This document shows, one piece after another, positions 26,081-35,645 of a stretch of DNA of 64,000 nucleotides. Under the pieces are notes generated by a model. The model did no database searches. It saw only the letters and a program-made list of their open reading frames with translations, and was not told the DNA's origin. The stretch covers positions 2,170,001 to 2,234,000 of the forward strand of contig NZ_CP123499.1 of NCBI RefSeq assembly GCF_029873475.1. The letters run 5' to 3'. Position numbers and translations under genes: made by a program. How positions within the stretch are numbered: the first letter of the stretch is position 1; each line of letters begins with the position of its first letter. Source of the DNA: Arsenophonus sp. aPb (GTDB taxonomy: Bacteria > Pseudomonadota > Gammaproteobacteria > Enterobacterales > Enterobacteriaceae).

Positions 26081-27520
26081 TTATTCATACTCTGTGGTTA
26101 GTGGTAGTTCAATACGAAAACAGACATCAGCAAACTGATAGTCGATAAGCAATAATTGACCATTCATTCTCTTAATACAATCTTGGGCAATACTTAATCC
26201 TAACCCGCTACCCTTTACTGCCCCTTTACGCAATAAAGATCCCTGAAAAAAAGGCTCATAAATCATATTTTGTTCAGATTCTGGGATGGGAGTTCCTGTA
26301 TTAGCGATATCGATCTGGAGTTTATCATCAGTTTCATTACTTAGTATCCAAATCTTACCCGATTCAGAACCGTAGTGCACGGCATTAGAATAGAGATTAT
26401 CGATCACTCTGGCCAAAAAAGTAGGCTCTGCGCGACAGTGTGTAATATTCAACTCAATTTCAGTTTGCATATTTTTAGCTCTAGCCGTTAGGTTATGTGA
26501 AGAAACAACATTTGCCACCAACTTGGTTAAATCAATCTGCTGAATCTGTGCTGGCCCATCGGCTAATTGACGATTATAGTCTAATAATTGCTCAATGAGT
26601 TGTTGTAAATGTTTACTACTATTATCCAAAATAGCGACAACTTCTCGTTGATCTAAAGTTAGAGGCCCTGCTACTTCATCGGCTAATAATTCAGCCCCTT
26701 CACGCATGCTGGCTAAAGGTGTTTTTAATTCATGAGAAATATGACGTAAAAATTCATGACGTTGTGACTCCAGCCAACGAAGTCGCTCACTCAACCAAAC
26801 AATACGCTGAGCCAATGAACGTAACTCACTGGGGCCTTTAAAACGCTCAAGTCTGGTAAGAAGTGTTCCTCCTGCCCCAAGATGATTAATCATACGCTCA
26901 ATAGCTTTAACCGGACCAATAATCATTCTAGTAAATAACACAACTAATAATACACTCAATAAAAAGACAATTAGCGTTTGCCAACCAAAATATTGCCCTT
27001 TTTCAGCAATAGCATTCTGCAATTGAGTACCACGTCCAAAGACTACATCACGTGTTAATTGTACTAATTGGTTATTGGTAACCGAAAAATGTTCAAGGGC
27101 CGTTGCCATTTCAGGAATAGGCGAATTATTTTCGCATTTTAAATCGGAGAGCTCTTCTAGTAAGGTTTGAATAGTCGCGATTTGGTTTTTATCAGGCAAA
27201 ATAGTTAGCTGGCGAGCTAGCATCTCACTATATTCTTGCCGTTTTTTCTTATAAAGCGCTGCAAAAGTTTGATCGTTTAACACACAATATTGGCGATAAC
27301 TACGCTCCATTTCAAGCGCAGTACTGGTCATAATTTCACTTCGCCTGGCATCAAGTAGAGTGGTACGATTGATATCAGCTGCTTGAGTACTCAACTCATC
27401 TAAACTTTGATAGGCCTGATATGCCAATATTAATAACGGCAAAAGAACCAATAAAAAAGCCATCACCACCAGTTGGCGTAGTGAGCGCGGAAAAGAATGC
27501 CACTTATTCAAAGAAATCAT
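26081..27520 (-). CDS. glrK: GlrK/QseE sensor histidine kinase
   Basis: Inner-membrane kinase that phosphorylates GlrR. 479 residues: membrane segment near residues 17-37 (LVVMAFLLVLLPLLILAYQAY), periplasmic sensor region, second segment near 177-197 (LIVFLLSVLLVVLFTRMII), HAMP linker, H-box EFLRHISHELKTPLASMREG with the phospho-histidine near residue 262, and the ATPase boxes DNLYSNAVHYG and KGSGLGLSIAQDC. First gene of glrK-qseG-glrR. Confidence 0.96.
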   Translation of the reverse strand: MISLNKWHSFPRSLRQLVVMAFLLVLLPLLILAYQAYQSLDELSTQAADINRTTLLDARRSEIMTSTALEMERSYRQYCVLNDQTFAALYKKKRQEYSEMLARQLTILPDKNQIATIQTLLEELSDLKCENNSPIPEMATALEHFSVTNNQLVQLTRDVVFGRGTQLQNAIAEKGQYFGWQTLIVFLLSVLLVVLFTRMIIGPVKAIERMINHLGAGGTLLTRLERFKGPSELRSLAQRIVWLSERLRWLESQRHEFLRHISHELKTPLASMREGAELLADEVAGPLTLDQREVVAILDNSSKHLQQLIEQLLDYNRQLADGPAQIQQIDLTKLVANVVSSHNLTARAKNMQTEIELNITHCRAEPTFLARVIDNLYSNAVHYGSESGKIWILSNETDDKLQIDIANTGTPIPESEQNMIYEPFFQGSLLRKGAVKGSGLGLSIAQDCIKRMNGQLLLIDYQFADVCFRIELPLTTEYE

Positions 27521-27734
27521 CTCATTACCTATTCATACTATTATGGTAACAGAACTTTTATGCGATAGTGAATTTGGCTACCAATTTAATAAAAATATCT
27601 AATCGATTGTTATGTTAAAAACAGCCTTTTAATCACGAAAATCAAGGGTGAAATTTTAAATAATTAATAAGGAAATACAGCAAGGAAGGTAGATAACATT
27701 GCATCTAAGGCAATAAATACTTTATCGAATAACC

Positions 27735-27948
27735 CACTGCCTGCACCCCGCCCATATCGGCGAGGACAGCAGCGAATTTTTATAGATGGTGCCTCACTCC
27801 ACGTGTCGCCCGATGTTTGATAAAGCAGGTTATAAGCTATATCATGCTGTTGGACGGTAGGCACCTTACTTTTGGCATCATTCCTGGCTTATGTGGTATA
27901 CATCCCTCTATATTGGGACCGACATAAAAAGTTGAATGAGCAACTACC
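27735..27948 (-). ncRNA. glmY: GlmY small RNA
   Basis: About 210-nt gene in the glrK-purL gap, the E. coli glmY position. The 5' end AGTTGCTCATTCA with TTATGTCGG matches the start of E. coli GlmY (AGTGGCTCATTCA...TTATGTCAG). The body shares GlmY/GlmZ-family blocks: GGAATGATGC, GGTGCCTACCGTCC, GCTTAT, GTGGAGTGAGGCACC. It ends at a GC-rich hairpin (27737-27772) without a good U-tract, so the 3' end is approximate. In E. coli GlmY sequesters RapZ, sparing GlmZ and raising GlmS for cell-envelope amino sugar supply. A sigma-54 promoter lies at the correct spacing. Short ORFs read through this RNA are not genes. Confidence 0.85.
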
Positions 27949-27958
27949 TAATATAATA

Positions 27959-27974
27959 TGCAATTCATATGCCA
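27959..27974 (-). promoter_or_regulatory. Sigma-54 promoter of glmY
   Basis: On the minus strand TGGCATATGAATTGCA fits the consensus TGGCAC-N5-TTGCW at all but one position, with the GG and GC elements 10 nt apart. The predicted start is 12 nt downstream, at the first bases of GlmY. Confidence 0.88.
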
Positions 27975-28079
27975 TCTTTTTCAAATTTATTATAATTAAT
28001 TGAAATATAACAAAAAATAAATTTCTTAAGGCTTTAAAATGGTTTTTAATTAAATTTAATGCCCTGATTCTAGTAAAAA

Positions 28080-28097
28080 TGTCGCCTATTAGCGACA
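28080..28097. promoter_or_regulatory. GlrR box 1 upstream of glmY
   Basis: TGTC-N10-GACA (TGTCGCCTATTAGCGACA), a perfect match to the GlrR (YfhA) recognition sequence. Its proximal edge is about 106 nt upstream of the sigma-54 promoter. Confidence 0.85.
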
Positions 28098-28142
28098 TTT
28101 CATTGAGTGAACTAGATACTAATAAAAAATCATACAATTAAA

Positions 28143-28160
28143 TGTCTCCGTTTTGAGACA
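28143..28160. promoter_or_regulatory. GlrR box 2 upstream of glmY
   Basis: TGTCTCCGTTTTGAGACA, again a perfect TGTC-N10-GACA, 63 nt further upstream than box 1 (six helical turns). Confidence 0.85.
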
Positions 28161-28174
28161 ATTTATTTTACTTA

Positions 28175-28192
28175 CTTTGCTAATTAGCGACA
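28175..28192. promoter_or_regulatory. Degenerate GlrR box 3 upstream of glmY
   Basis: Only the GACA half is intact, preceded by the palindromic spacer GCTAATTAGC like that of box 1; the TGTC half reads CTTT. It is 32 nt (three helical turns) from box 2, so it may be the third site of the E. coli-type array in weakened form. Confidence 0.5.
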
Positions 28193-28367
28193 GTTATGGA
28201 ATCTAATAAATAATTTTAATAAAAATTAACATTAAATTTCAGCTAAATTTAGCTCACAATCAAATTAATTTTTTACATATTTTCAATCAAAAGATTAAAG
28301 CTACATTTTATCTGCTATCACTAACCAAAATTTATCACTTTAATTAGCTATAGGAGAAAATATCTAA

Positions 28368-31300
28368 TTAACCCAACTGCCGACGGGCATTACGGAAAAT
28401 ACGCATCCAGGGGCTATCTTCGCCCCACTCTTGAGGATGCCAGGAATGACTAACAGTACGAAATACTCGCTCCGGATGCGGCATCATAATAGTCGCCCGA
28501 CCATCTAAGCTGGTTACCGCAGTAATACCGTTAATCGATCCATTTGGATTTGCTGGATACTGTTGAGTAACCTGACCATAATTATCAACAAAGCGTAGCG
28601 CGACTAAATGATTTTTTTCCAACAGGTCAAGATGAGCCATATTTCGCATCTCGACTTGTCCCTCACCATGAGAAACCGCTATTGGTAGTTGGCAACCGGC
28701 CATATCTTGTAACAATAGCGAAGGACTTTCCATCACTTTTACCAAGCTAAAACGCGCTTCAAAGCGTTCTGAACGATTACGTACAAATCGTGGCCAATGT
28801 TCAGCACCTGGAATTAATTGATTGAGATTAGACATCATTTGACAACCATTACATATGCCTAAAGATAAAGTATCAGAGCGAGTAAAAAAGCTAGCGAATT
28901 GGTCATGTACTCGTGTATTGAATAAAATTGATTTTGCCCAGCCTTCTCCCGCACCCAATACATCACCATAAGAAAAGCCACCACAGGCAACTAATAACTG
29001 AAAATCTGCGAGTTTTACTCTGTCTGCTAACAAATCACTCATATGCACATCGATGGCAGTAAAACCTGCACGGTGAAATGCAGCCGCCATTTCAACATGG
29101 GAATTGACACCCTGTTCACGTAAAACAGCCACTTTCGGTGCGCGGTTTGTCATAATATAGGGCGCAGCAATGTCATCTGCTGGATCAAAGTTTAATTTTA
29201 CATTCAATCCCGGATCTGTCAGATCTTGTTTAGCCTGATGTTCTTGATCAGCACACTCAGGATTATCACGTAAACGTTGCATTTGCCAGCTGGTCTCAGC
29301 CCACCATAAACGCAATTGGCTACGCTTTTCGCGATAAATTTCTTTGCCGACACTGTTGATAGCAACAATATCGTCTTTAATTGCCTTACCAATATAATGT
29401 ACACACTCAGCCAGCCCATGCTCAGCTAAACAAGCTGCCACCTTTTCCCTATCTGCTTGTTTGATTTGGATGACTGCACCTAATTCTTCACTGAATAAAG
29501 CCGCAAGGATATCTTTATCATAATGACCAATATCAATATTCAAACCACAGTGACCGGCAAATGCCATTTCGGCTAATGTCACAAATAGGCCACCATCAGA
29601 ACGATCATGATAAGCTAATAATTTTTGTTCTTTAATCAGAGCCTGAATCCCATTAAAGAAACCGGCTAATAATTTAGCATCACGGACATCAGGTGGATAA
29701 TCACCTAATTGCCGGTATACCTGCGCCAATGCTGAACCACCCAACGCATTATGACCCTGCCCGAGATCTATTAATAATAATGCATTATCTTGATCACTTT
29801 TCAGCTCAGGTGTAACCGTTAAACGAACATCTTCAACTCGAGAAAAAGCGGTAATAACAACAGAAAGTGGCGCGGTCATTTCACAAATCTGTTCGCCTTC
29901 ATGCCAGGTGGTTTTCATTGACATAGAATCTTTACCAACCGGGATGGTTAGACCTAATGCTGGACATAGCTCCTCGCCAATCGCCTTCACGGCTTGATAC
30001 AAACCTGCATCTTCACCAGGATGTCCGGCAGCTACCATCCAATTAGCGGAAAGTTTCACCCGTTTTAAACTCTGAACATAAGCAGCAGCGATATTGGTCA
30101 ATGCTTCTCCAACTGCCATCCGACTAGATGCCGCATAATCCAATAGTGCTATTGGTGAGCGCTCACCGATAGACATAGCTTCGCCATAATAACTGTCTAA
30201 ACTGGCTGTCGTGACCGCACAATCAGCAACCGGGATCTGCCAAGGACCAACCATTTGATCTCGCGCTACCATTCCGGTAACACTTCGATCGCCAATAGTA
30301 ATCAGAAAAGTTTTCTCTGCGACCGCAGGTAAATGTAATACCCGTTTAACCGCTTCGGTTAAGGTTATCGTCTCTCGATTAATCGGCTTACCAGCTACAT
30401 GTTGAGAACTAACATCACGTCGCATTTTTGGTGTTTTACCTAACAAAACATCAAGCGGCATGCAAATAGGCTGATTAGTAAAATAACTATCATTAAGCAC
30501 TAGATCCCGATTTTCCGTTGCTTCACCAACAACGGCATATGGCGCGCGTTCTCGACGACAGATAGACTCAAATAAAGGAAGTTGTTCAGGTAACACTGCC
30601 AATACATAGCGCTCTTGAGATTCATTACACCAAATCTCACGTGGATTCATGCCTGGTTCATCATTCAATATTTGGCGTAGTTCGAATACCCCCCCTCGAC
30701 CCGCATCATTTACTAGCTCAGGCATGGCATTAGAAAGCCCTCCTGCGCCAACATCATGAATAAATAAAATCGGATTATCGTCACCTAACTGCCAACAGCA
30801 ATCAATAACCTCTTGACAACGACGCTCCATTTCAGGGTTATCACGTTGCACCGAGGCGAAATCAAGATCAATATCAGACTGCCCTGAAGTCATCGATGAA
30901 GCTGCGCCGCCTCCCAGCCCAATATTCATTGATGGGCCGCCTAATACAATTAATTTAGCGCCACTCGGAATATTGCCCTTTTGAATATGTTCTGCCCGAA
31001 TATTACCTATACCACCTGCTAACATAATTGGTTTGTGATAGCCACGTAATTCTGCTCCATTATGACTATTCACTTGTTCTTCATAAGTACGAAAATAACC
31101 TAACAAAGCGGGTCGGCCAAATTCATTATTAAAAGCGGCGCTACCCAATGGCCCATCAAGCATAATATCAAGCGCACTAACAATACGCTGCGGTTTACCA
31201 AAATTTTGTTCCCAAGGTTGTTTAAAACCTGGAATACGTAAGTTAGAAACAGCAAATCCGACTAAGCCCGCTTTAGGCTTTGCACCACGTCCTGTTGCGC

Positions 31301-32258
31301 CTTCATCGCGTATTTCTCCGCCCGAGCCAGTTGCAGCGCCTGGCCAAGGAGAAATAGCTGTCGGGTGGTTATGAGTTTCTACTTTCATCAAAATATGTGC
31401 ATTTTCATAATGATAATCATACTTACCGCTTATTGGATCAGGAAAAAAACGCCCAATATTCGATCCTTCCATCACAGCAGCGTTATCTTTATAAGCAGAT
31501 AAAATATAATCTGGCGTTTGTTGATAAGTATTTTTTATCATATTAAACAAAGAATTAGGCTGTTTTTTACCATCAATAACCCAACTGGCATTAAATATTT
31601 TATGCCGACAATGTTCTGAATTAGCTTGCGCAAACATATAGAGTTCAACATCCGTTGGATTCCGCCCTAATGTTTGGAAGGCATGCATCAAATAATCAAT
31701 TTCATCTGTGGCTAACGCTAACCCTAATTCAGTATTTGCCAATTCAAGTGCGCGACGACCATTTTTTAATATTTCTATTGTTACCATCGGCGCTGGCTTA
31801 TGATGCACAAAGAGTGATTTTACCTGCTCAAAAGAAGTCCAAACAGCTTCAACCATTCGATCATGCAAAATGACAGATAAATCATCCAATTGTGATATAT
31901 CCAATGGTGCAGAATAAATAATATAATAAGCAATCCCACGCTCAAGCCGGATCACCTGCTGTAATCCACAGTTATGAGCAATATCCGTTGCCTTTGAAGA
32001 CCAAGGTGAAATAGTGCCTGGCCGTGGAGTAACCAAAAGTAACTGGCCTGTAGGCTGTTGCTCAGTTAATGAGGGGCCATAATGAAGCAATTTACTCAGT
32101 TTTTGTCGATCATCCTGATTTAATGGCGCACCAAGTTCAGCAAAGTGTACATATTCAGCATAAATGTCAATAACCGGCAGTTGTTGCTGTTGGCATAAAG
32201 ATAGAAGCTTAGTAATGCGAAATGTCGATAAAGCAGGTGAGCCACGCAGGATTTCCAT
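28368..32258 (-). CDS. purL: Phosphoribosylformylglycinamidine synthase (large fused form)
   Basis: Fourth step of purine synthesis: FGAR to FGAM with glutamine and ATP. The 1296-residue fused proteobacterial form has an N-terminal PurS-like domain, two synthetase halves (KVETHNHPTAISPWPGAATGSGGEIRDEGATG; GAGGLSNAMPELVNDAGRGG; HPGEDAGLYQAVKAIG) seen in parts, and a C-terminal glutaminase with nucleophile Cys in LGICNGCQMM and His/Glu in MPHPERVFR. It matches E. coli end to end. A PurR box lies about 90 nt upstream of the start. Confidence 0.98.
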   Translation of the reverse strand: MEILRGSPALSTFRITKLLSLCQQQQLPVIDIYAEYVHFAELGAPLNQDDRQKLSKLLHYGPSLTEQQPTGQLLLVTPRPGTISPWSSKATDIAHNCGLQQVIRLERGIAYYIIYSAPLDISQLDDLSVILHDRMVEAVWTSFEQVKSLFVHHKPAPMVTIEILKNGRRALELANTELGLALATDEIDYLMHAFQTLGRNPTDVELYMFAQANSEHCRHKIFNASWVIDGKKQPNSLFNMIKNTYQQTPDYILSAYKDNAAVMEGSNIGRFFPDPISGKYDYHYENAHILMKVETHNHPTAISPWPGAATGSGGEIRDEGATGRGAKPKAGLVGFAVSNLRIPGFKQPWEQNFGKPQRIVSALDIMLDGPLGSAAFNNEFGRPALLGYFRTYEEQVNSHNGAELRGYHKPIMLAGGIGNIRAEHIQKGNIPSGAKLIVLGGPSMNIGLGGGAASSMTSGQSDIDLDFASVQRDNPEMERRCQEVIDCCWQLGDDNPILFIHDVGAGGLSNAMPELVNDAGRGGVFELRQILNDEPGMNPREIWCNESQERYVLAVLPEQLPLFESICRRERAPYAVVGEATENRDLVLNDSYFTNQPICMPLDVLLGKTPKMRRDVSSQHVAGKPINRETITLTEAVKRVLHLPAVAEKTFLITIGDRSVTGMVARDQMVGPWQIPVADCAVTTASLDSYYGEAMSIGERSPIALLDYAASSRMAVGEALTNIAAAYVQSLKRVKLSANWMVAAGHPGEDAGLYQAVKAIGEELCPALGLTIPVGKDSMSMKTTWHEGEQICEMTAPLSVVITAFSRVEDVRLTVTPELKSDQDNALLLIDLGQGHNALGGSALAQVYRQLGDYPPDVRDAKLLAGFFNGIQALIKEQKLLAYHDRSDGGLFVTLAEMAFAGHCGLNIDIGHYDKDILAALFSEELGAVIQIKQADREKVAACLAEHGLAECVHYIGKAIKDDIVAINSVGKEIYREKRSQLRLWWAETSWQMQRLRDNPECADQEHQAKQDLTDPGLNVKLNFDPADDIAAPYIMTNRAPKVAVLREQGVNSHVEMAAAFHRAGFTAIDVHMSDLLADRVKLADFQLLVACGGFSYGDVLGAGEGWAKSILFNTRVHDQFASFFTRSDTLSLGICNGCQMMSNLNQLIPGAEHWPRFVRNRSERFEARFSLVKVMESPSLLLQDMAGCQLPIAVSHGEGQVEMRNMAHLDLLEKNHLVALRFVDNYGQVTQQYPANPNGSINGITAVTSLDGRATIMMPHPERVFRTVSHSWHPQEWGEDSPWMRIFRNARRQLG

Positions 32259-32346
32259 AGTAATAGGTTCTCTTAACTTATAAAGCTGGCCTGAAGCATA
32301 GGGTTCAGGAAAACTGGCCGACTATTATAAAGCATCATGAGCCATT

Positions 32347-32362
32347 ACGAAACCGTTTGCGT
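32347..32362. promoter_or_regulatory. PurR box upstream of purL
   Basis: ACGAAACCGTTTGCGT differs from the PurR consensus ACGCAAACGTTTGCGT at two positions. It lies in the purL promoter region, 89 nt before the ATG, and is shared with divergent mltF. Confidence 0.75.
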
Positions 32363-32524
32363 GAACATTTATCACTCACTAGGAAATGTTAAAGATATGT
32401 AAAATAGATTAAATTACGTTGCAAATCCTTTTTTTGTTAAGCAAAATGTCGGGCTCTTAAAAAATTGGCCATAATTTGGTCATTTTAATTAAGATAATAT
32501 GTTTAACTAACGAGATATAACCAT

Positions 32525-33976
32525 TTGATTAATATTAGAATTAATTATCTTGTTATCGTTATTGTCTCTATAATTTCTGTTGGTGTCATTGCACTTAATT
32601 TTGAGTGGCCCAACCAGCAGCAAGACCAGGTGAAGAGAATTATTTCTCGTGGTGAACTACGTGTAAGTACCATTAATTCACCACTTATGTCTTTTAACGA
32701 TAAGCAAGAAGCAAGCGGATTTGATTACGAACTGACTAAACGCTTTGCCGATTATCTTGGCGTAAAGCTACGTATCAATGTACGTTCAAATATCAATCAA
32801 CTTTTTAATGATCTTGAAAACGGTAATAGTGACTTCATTACTGCAGGACTTCTTTACAATGAGAAGCGCCTCGATAAAGCACAGCCGGGGCCTGCCTATT
32901 ATACCGTTTCACAACAACTGATTTATCGCAAAGGGATAAATCGTCCACGCTCTTTAAATGATGTAAAAGGGAAATTTGTCGTTGCAACAGATTCAGTACA
33001 CGCGAGTACACTGCAACGGTTGAAGCAAAAATATCCTAATCTCCAGTGGGAAGAAACCAGTCATTATAATGCGACTGAGTTATTACAACTGCTAGCCGAA
33101 GGGAAAATTGATTATACCTTAGAAAACTCTATTGTCGTCGCCATGCAGCAACGCATTCATCCGAACATTGCAGTTGCTTTTAATGTTAGCGATGATCATA
33201 GCCTTAATTGGTATATGAAACGCTCGAAAGATAATAGTCTAAATGCAGCAATGTTAGACTTCTTCAATAAAAGCAAAGAAGAAGAACTTTTAACACGCTT
33301 AGATGAAAAATATTTTGGCCATGTTGCTAGCTTTGATTATTTTGATACGCTTTCTTTTATTACTGCGATTAATAAAACTTTGCCAACTTATAAACATCTA
33401 TTTAAAAAATATGCAGAAGATATGGATTGGCGGCTACTCGCAGCAATTTCCTGGCAGGAATCACACTGGGATCCACTTGCCACATCACCAACTGGTGTTC
33501 GTGGTTTAATGATGCTTACAGTACCTACTGCACAAACTATGGGTGTGTCAGATAGGCTGGATCCAGAGGAAAGTATTAAAGGTGGCGCTGCTTATTTACA
33601 ATACCTAATGTCACGTGTACCAACCACTATTGCGCCTGATGATCGTATTTGGTTTGCATTATCGGCTTATAATATGGGATTGGGTCATATGCTCGATGCT
33701 AGAAAACTGACACGCCTACAAGGTGGTGATCCAGACAGTTGGTTAGATGTAAAAGCTAGACTTCCCTTACTCAGTAAGAAAAAATATTTTGCTAAATTAA
33801 CTTACGGTTATGCACGTGGCTATGAAGCCTATCGTTATGTGGAAAATATTCGCCGTTATCACCAAAGCTTGGTGGGTTACCTACAGAATAAGGAAATGAA
33901 TCAAAATATGCAGCTTGCTGCCAGGGATCCTCTTTTATTCTCTAGAACCAGCAGTAAAAAAGAAAGTAGTGATTAA
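32525..33976 (+). CDS. mltF: MltF, membrane-bound lytic murein transglycosylase F
   Basis: Cleaves peptidoglycan glycan strands to 1,6-anhydroMurNAc products. 483 residues: N-terminal membrane/signal segment (INYLVIVIVSIISVGVIAL), a periplasmic-binding-protein-like regulatory domain (ELRVSTINSPL, GFDYELTKRFADYLGV) and a C-terminal SLT domain with catalytic Glu in AAISWQESHWDP, followed by SPTGVRGLMML and ALSAYNMGLGHM. The start codon is TTG; an in-frame TAA lies two codons upstream and no closer ATG fits the leader, so TTG is accepted with an ACGAG site. Divergent from purL. Confidence 0.94.
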   Translation: MINIRINYLVIVIVSIISVGVIALNFEWPNQQQDQVKRIISRGELRVSTINSPLMSFNDKQEASGFDYELTKRFADYLGVKLRINVRSNINQLFNDLENGNSDFITAGLLYNEKRLDKAQPGPAYYTVSQQLIYRKGINRPRSLNDVKGKFVVATDSVHASTLQRLKQKYPNLQWEETSHYNATELLQLLAEGKIDYTLENSIVVAMQQRIHPNIAVAFNVSDDHSLNWYMKRSKDNSLNAAMLDFFNKSKEEELLTRLDEKYFGHVASFDYFDTLSFITAINKTLPTYKHLFKKYAEDMDWRLLAAISWQESHWDPLATSPTGVRGLMMLTVPTAQTMGVSDRLDPEESIKGGAAYLQYLMSRVPTTIAPDDRIWFALSAYNMGLGHMLDARKLTRLQGGDPDSWLDVKARLPLLSKKKYFAKLTYGYARGYEAYRYVENIRRYHQSLVGYLQNKEMNQNMQLAARDPLLFSRTSSKKESSD

Positions 33977-34014
33977 TTTAGCCAATAATTACTAAATAGT
34001 ATTAGCCCCTTACT

Positions 34015-34050
34015 TCTGCCTAAGTAGCTTCACTAAGCTGCTTAGGCAGA
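34015..34050. terminator. Bidirectional terminator between mltF and tadA
   Basis: 16-bp hairpin: outer arms TCTGCCTAAG / CTTAGGCAGA, one T-G pair, inner AGCTT / AAGCT and a CACT loop. On the plus strand it is followed by TTTAATTT. It separates convergent mltF and tadA. Confidence 0.8.
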
Positions 34051-34056
34051 TTTAAT

Positions 34057-34551
34057 TTAACAGTGCGGTACTTTCTTGGCCAATTTTTTTTCTGCTCGAC
34101 GCTGTTTAAAAAAAGAACTTAACATCGCCGAACATTCATCGGCCAAAATCCCTCCCAATACCAGAATACGATGATTCATCTCAGGATGATTAAAAACATC
34201 AATTACTGAGCCCGCAGCACCGGTTTTTTGATCATAGGTACCATAAACTAAGCGACTGATGCGCGCATGGATCATGGCCCCAGCACACATAATACAAGGC
34301 TCTAATGTCACATAAAGGGTAGTATTAAGTAAGCGATAATTTTGTAAATATTGACCACCTGCGCGCAAAGCTAAAATTTCTGCATGCGCACATGGATCAT
34401 GATCCGAAATAGGCTGATTCCAACCTTCCGCAATCAATTTATTTTCATGAACCAATACTGCACCTACTGGAATTTCACCTTTTGCTTGCGCATTTTCTGC
34501 GAGTAAAATAGCCTTTCGCATCCAATAAACATCTTTTTTGGCTTGTTCCAC
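34057..34551 (-). CDS. tadA: tRNA-specific adenosine deaminase
   Basis: Deaminates A34 to inosine in the tRNA-Arg(ACG) anticodon. 164 residues. Zinc and catalytic residues are in CAHAEILAL (His, Glu) and TLEPCIMCAGAM (two Cys). The start is GTG (GTGGAACAAGCC) preceded by GAGG, giving VEQAKKDVYWMRKAI. The C-terminus SSFFKQRRAEKK is conserved. Confidence 0.97.
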   Translation of the reverse strand: MEQAKKDVYWMRKAILLAENAQAKGEIPVGAVLVHENKLIAEGWNQPISDHDPCAHAEILALRAGGQYLQNYRLLNTTLYVTLEPCIMCAGAMIHARISRLVYGTYDQKTGAAGSVIDVFNHPEMNHRILVLGGILADECSAMLSSFFKQRRAEKKLAKKVPHC

Positions 34552-34756
34552 GAATAAAAAACCTCAAAAAATTAACTTATATGGTAAAAGTTGTTATAAC
34601 ATAATATCAATCTATGGTTTAATAACACTGAAGCAGATAATAAATTACCTTAATAAATCATCTGCAACATAATCTATGTTATTCTATAAATTTAGTCTAC
34701 TTGACCCTATTCATCTTTCATTAAAGATAATAACCTAACTAACACGTGTATATTAA

Positions 34757-35599
34757 ATGATAAAAAAATTAATAAATAACAATCAGTATTTTTTGCTGAA
34801 AATATTGCTACTTACTATATTATTTAGCCTAATTCATTACGCAATGGGCTACCCACCAAGACTAAACTATACAGCGGGTATCGTCGCATTACTTATCGTT
34901 ATCAGTCCATTACGGATAATATATTGTGGGTTTATTATCATATTTACAATTATTGCAGCGCTATATTTTCCGGCCAGGTTTCTGTATGGTGCACCCTCAC
35001 TCACTATAGCAACATCGGTTACTTACACCAATTTACATGAAGCAATAGAATTTATTACTAATATTCCATACTATCTTTATATTGGATCATTATTTATTTT
35101 ACTATTCGGTTTTTTCTGTGCAAAATTTAAGCTTAATAGCTCAAAAAAAATAAAGGTCTGGGCTTTTATTACCTTTCTGCTGTTTCTTTTCTATGGTCCA
35201 ATAAAGGATTATAACGCAGAAAATTATGATCTTACCATTCATCATACTGACCGAATCATTAATGATATATTTAAAGTCATTAATGAAAAGAAAATAGATT
35301 TTAATTTAATTTATACCGCCGATCATGGCGAAATTGTTAATGTGGGTCATGGATTAGAAAAGGGAAGAGAACAATATTTGATCCCCTTTATGTATAAATC
35401 AACCAATAATCATTTTAATTGTGATTTTATTAAATCTTTTCGTAATAAAGAAGGATATTTGAGTGGTTTGATGAATAAATATATCTTATCAGAACTTCTT
35501 GGCTATGAAATTGATAAAAATATTCTTAGAAACGAAAGAGAATATGATAGGGTATTAACCGCCAATGAAAATATTTTACCTTTTTCCTCAATAGAATAA
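34757..35599 (+). pseudogene. Phosphoethanolamine transferase (EptA/OpgE-like sulfatase fold) with large internal deletion
   Basis: 280-residue ORF joining the ends of a protein normally over 500 residues. Residues 1-150 form five hydrophobic segments typical of the membrane domain of lipid A/membrane phosphoethanolamine transferases and end in LFYGPIKDY. Without transition the sequence continues with the C-terminal sulfatase part: DLTIHHTDRIINDIF, IYTADHGEIVNVGHG (a metal site) and QYLIPFMY. The central block with the catalytic threonine (GES motif) is missing, so it cannot be active. The deletion kept the frame, so a stable membrane protein might still be made. Exact subfamily not determined. 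Confidence 0.7.
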
Positions 35600-35620
35600 C
35601 AATGACTTAGCAACAATAAT

Positions 35621-35645
35621 GTTGGCTTTCAATTTGAAGGCCAAC
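35621..35645 (+). terminator. Hairpin after the deleted transferase gene
   Basis: 10-bp stem GTTGGCTTTC / GAAGGCCAAC with one U-G pair and AATTT loop, 22 nt after the stop. U-rich sequence follows only after about 12 nt, so termination strength is uncertain. Confidence 0.55.

Noticed and set aside
27664..28137. Two short minus-strand ORFs that together look like a frameshifted phospholipase A2-type gene (YVGPN, HKPG, QQHDIAYN).
   Set aside because: The stretch aligns as a GlmY small RNA behind a sigma-54 promoter; the protein-like resemblance arises from reading an RNA gene in two frames.
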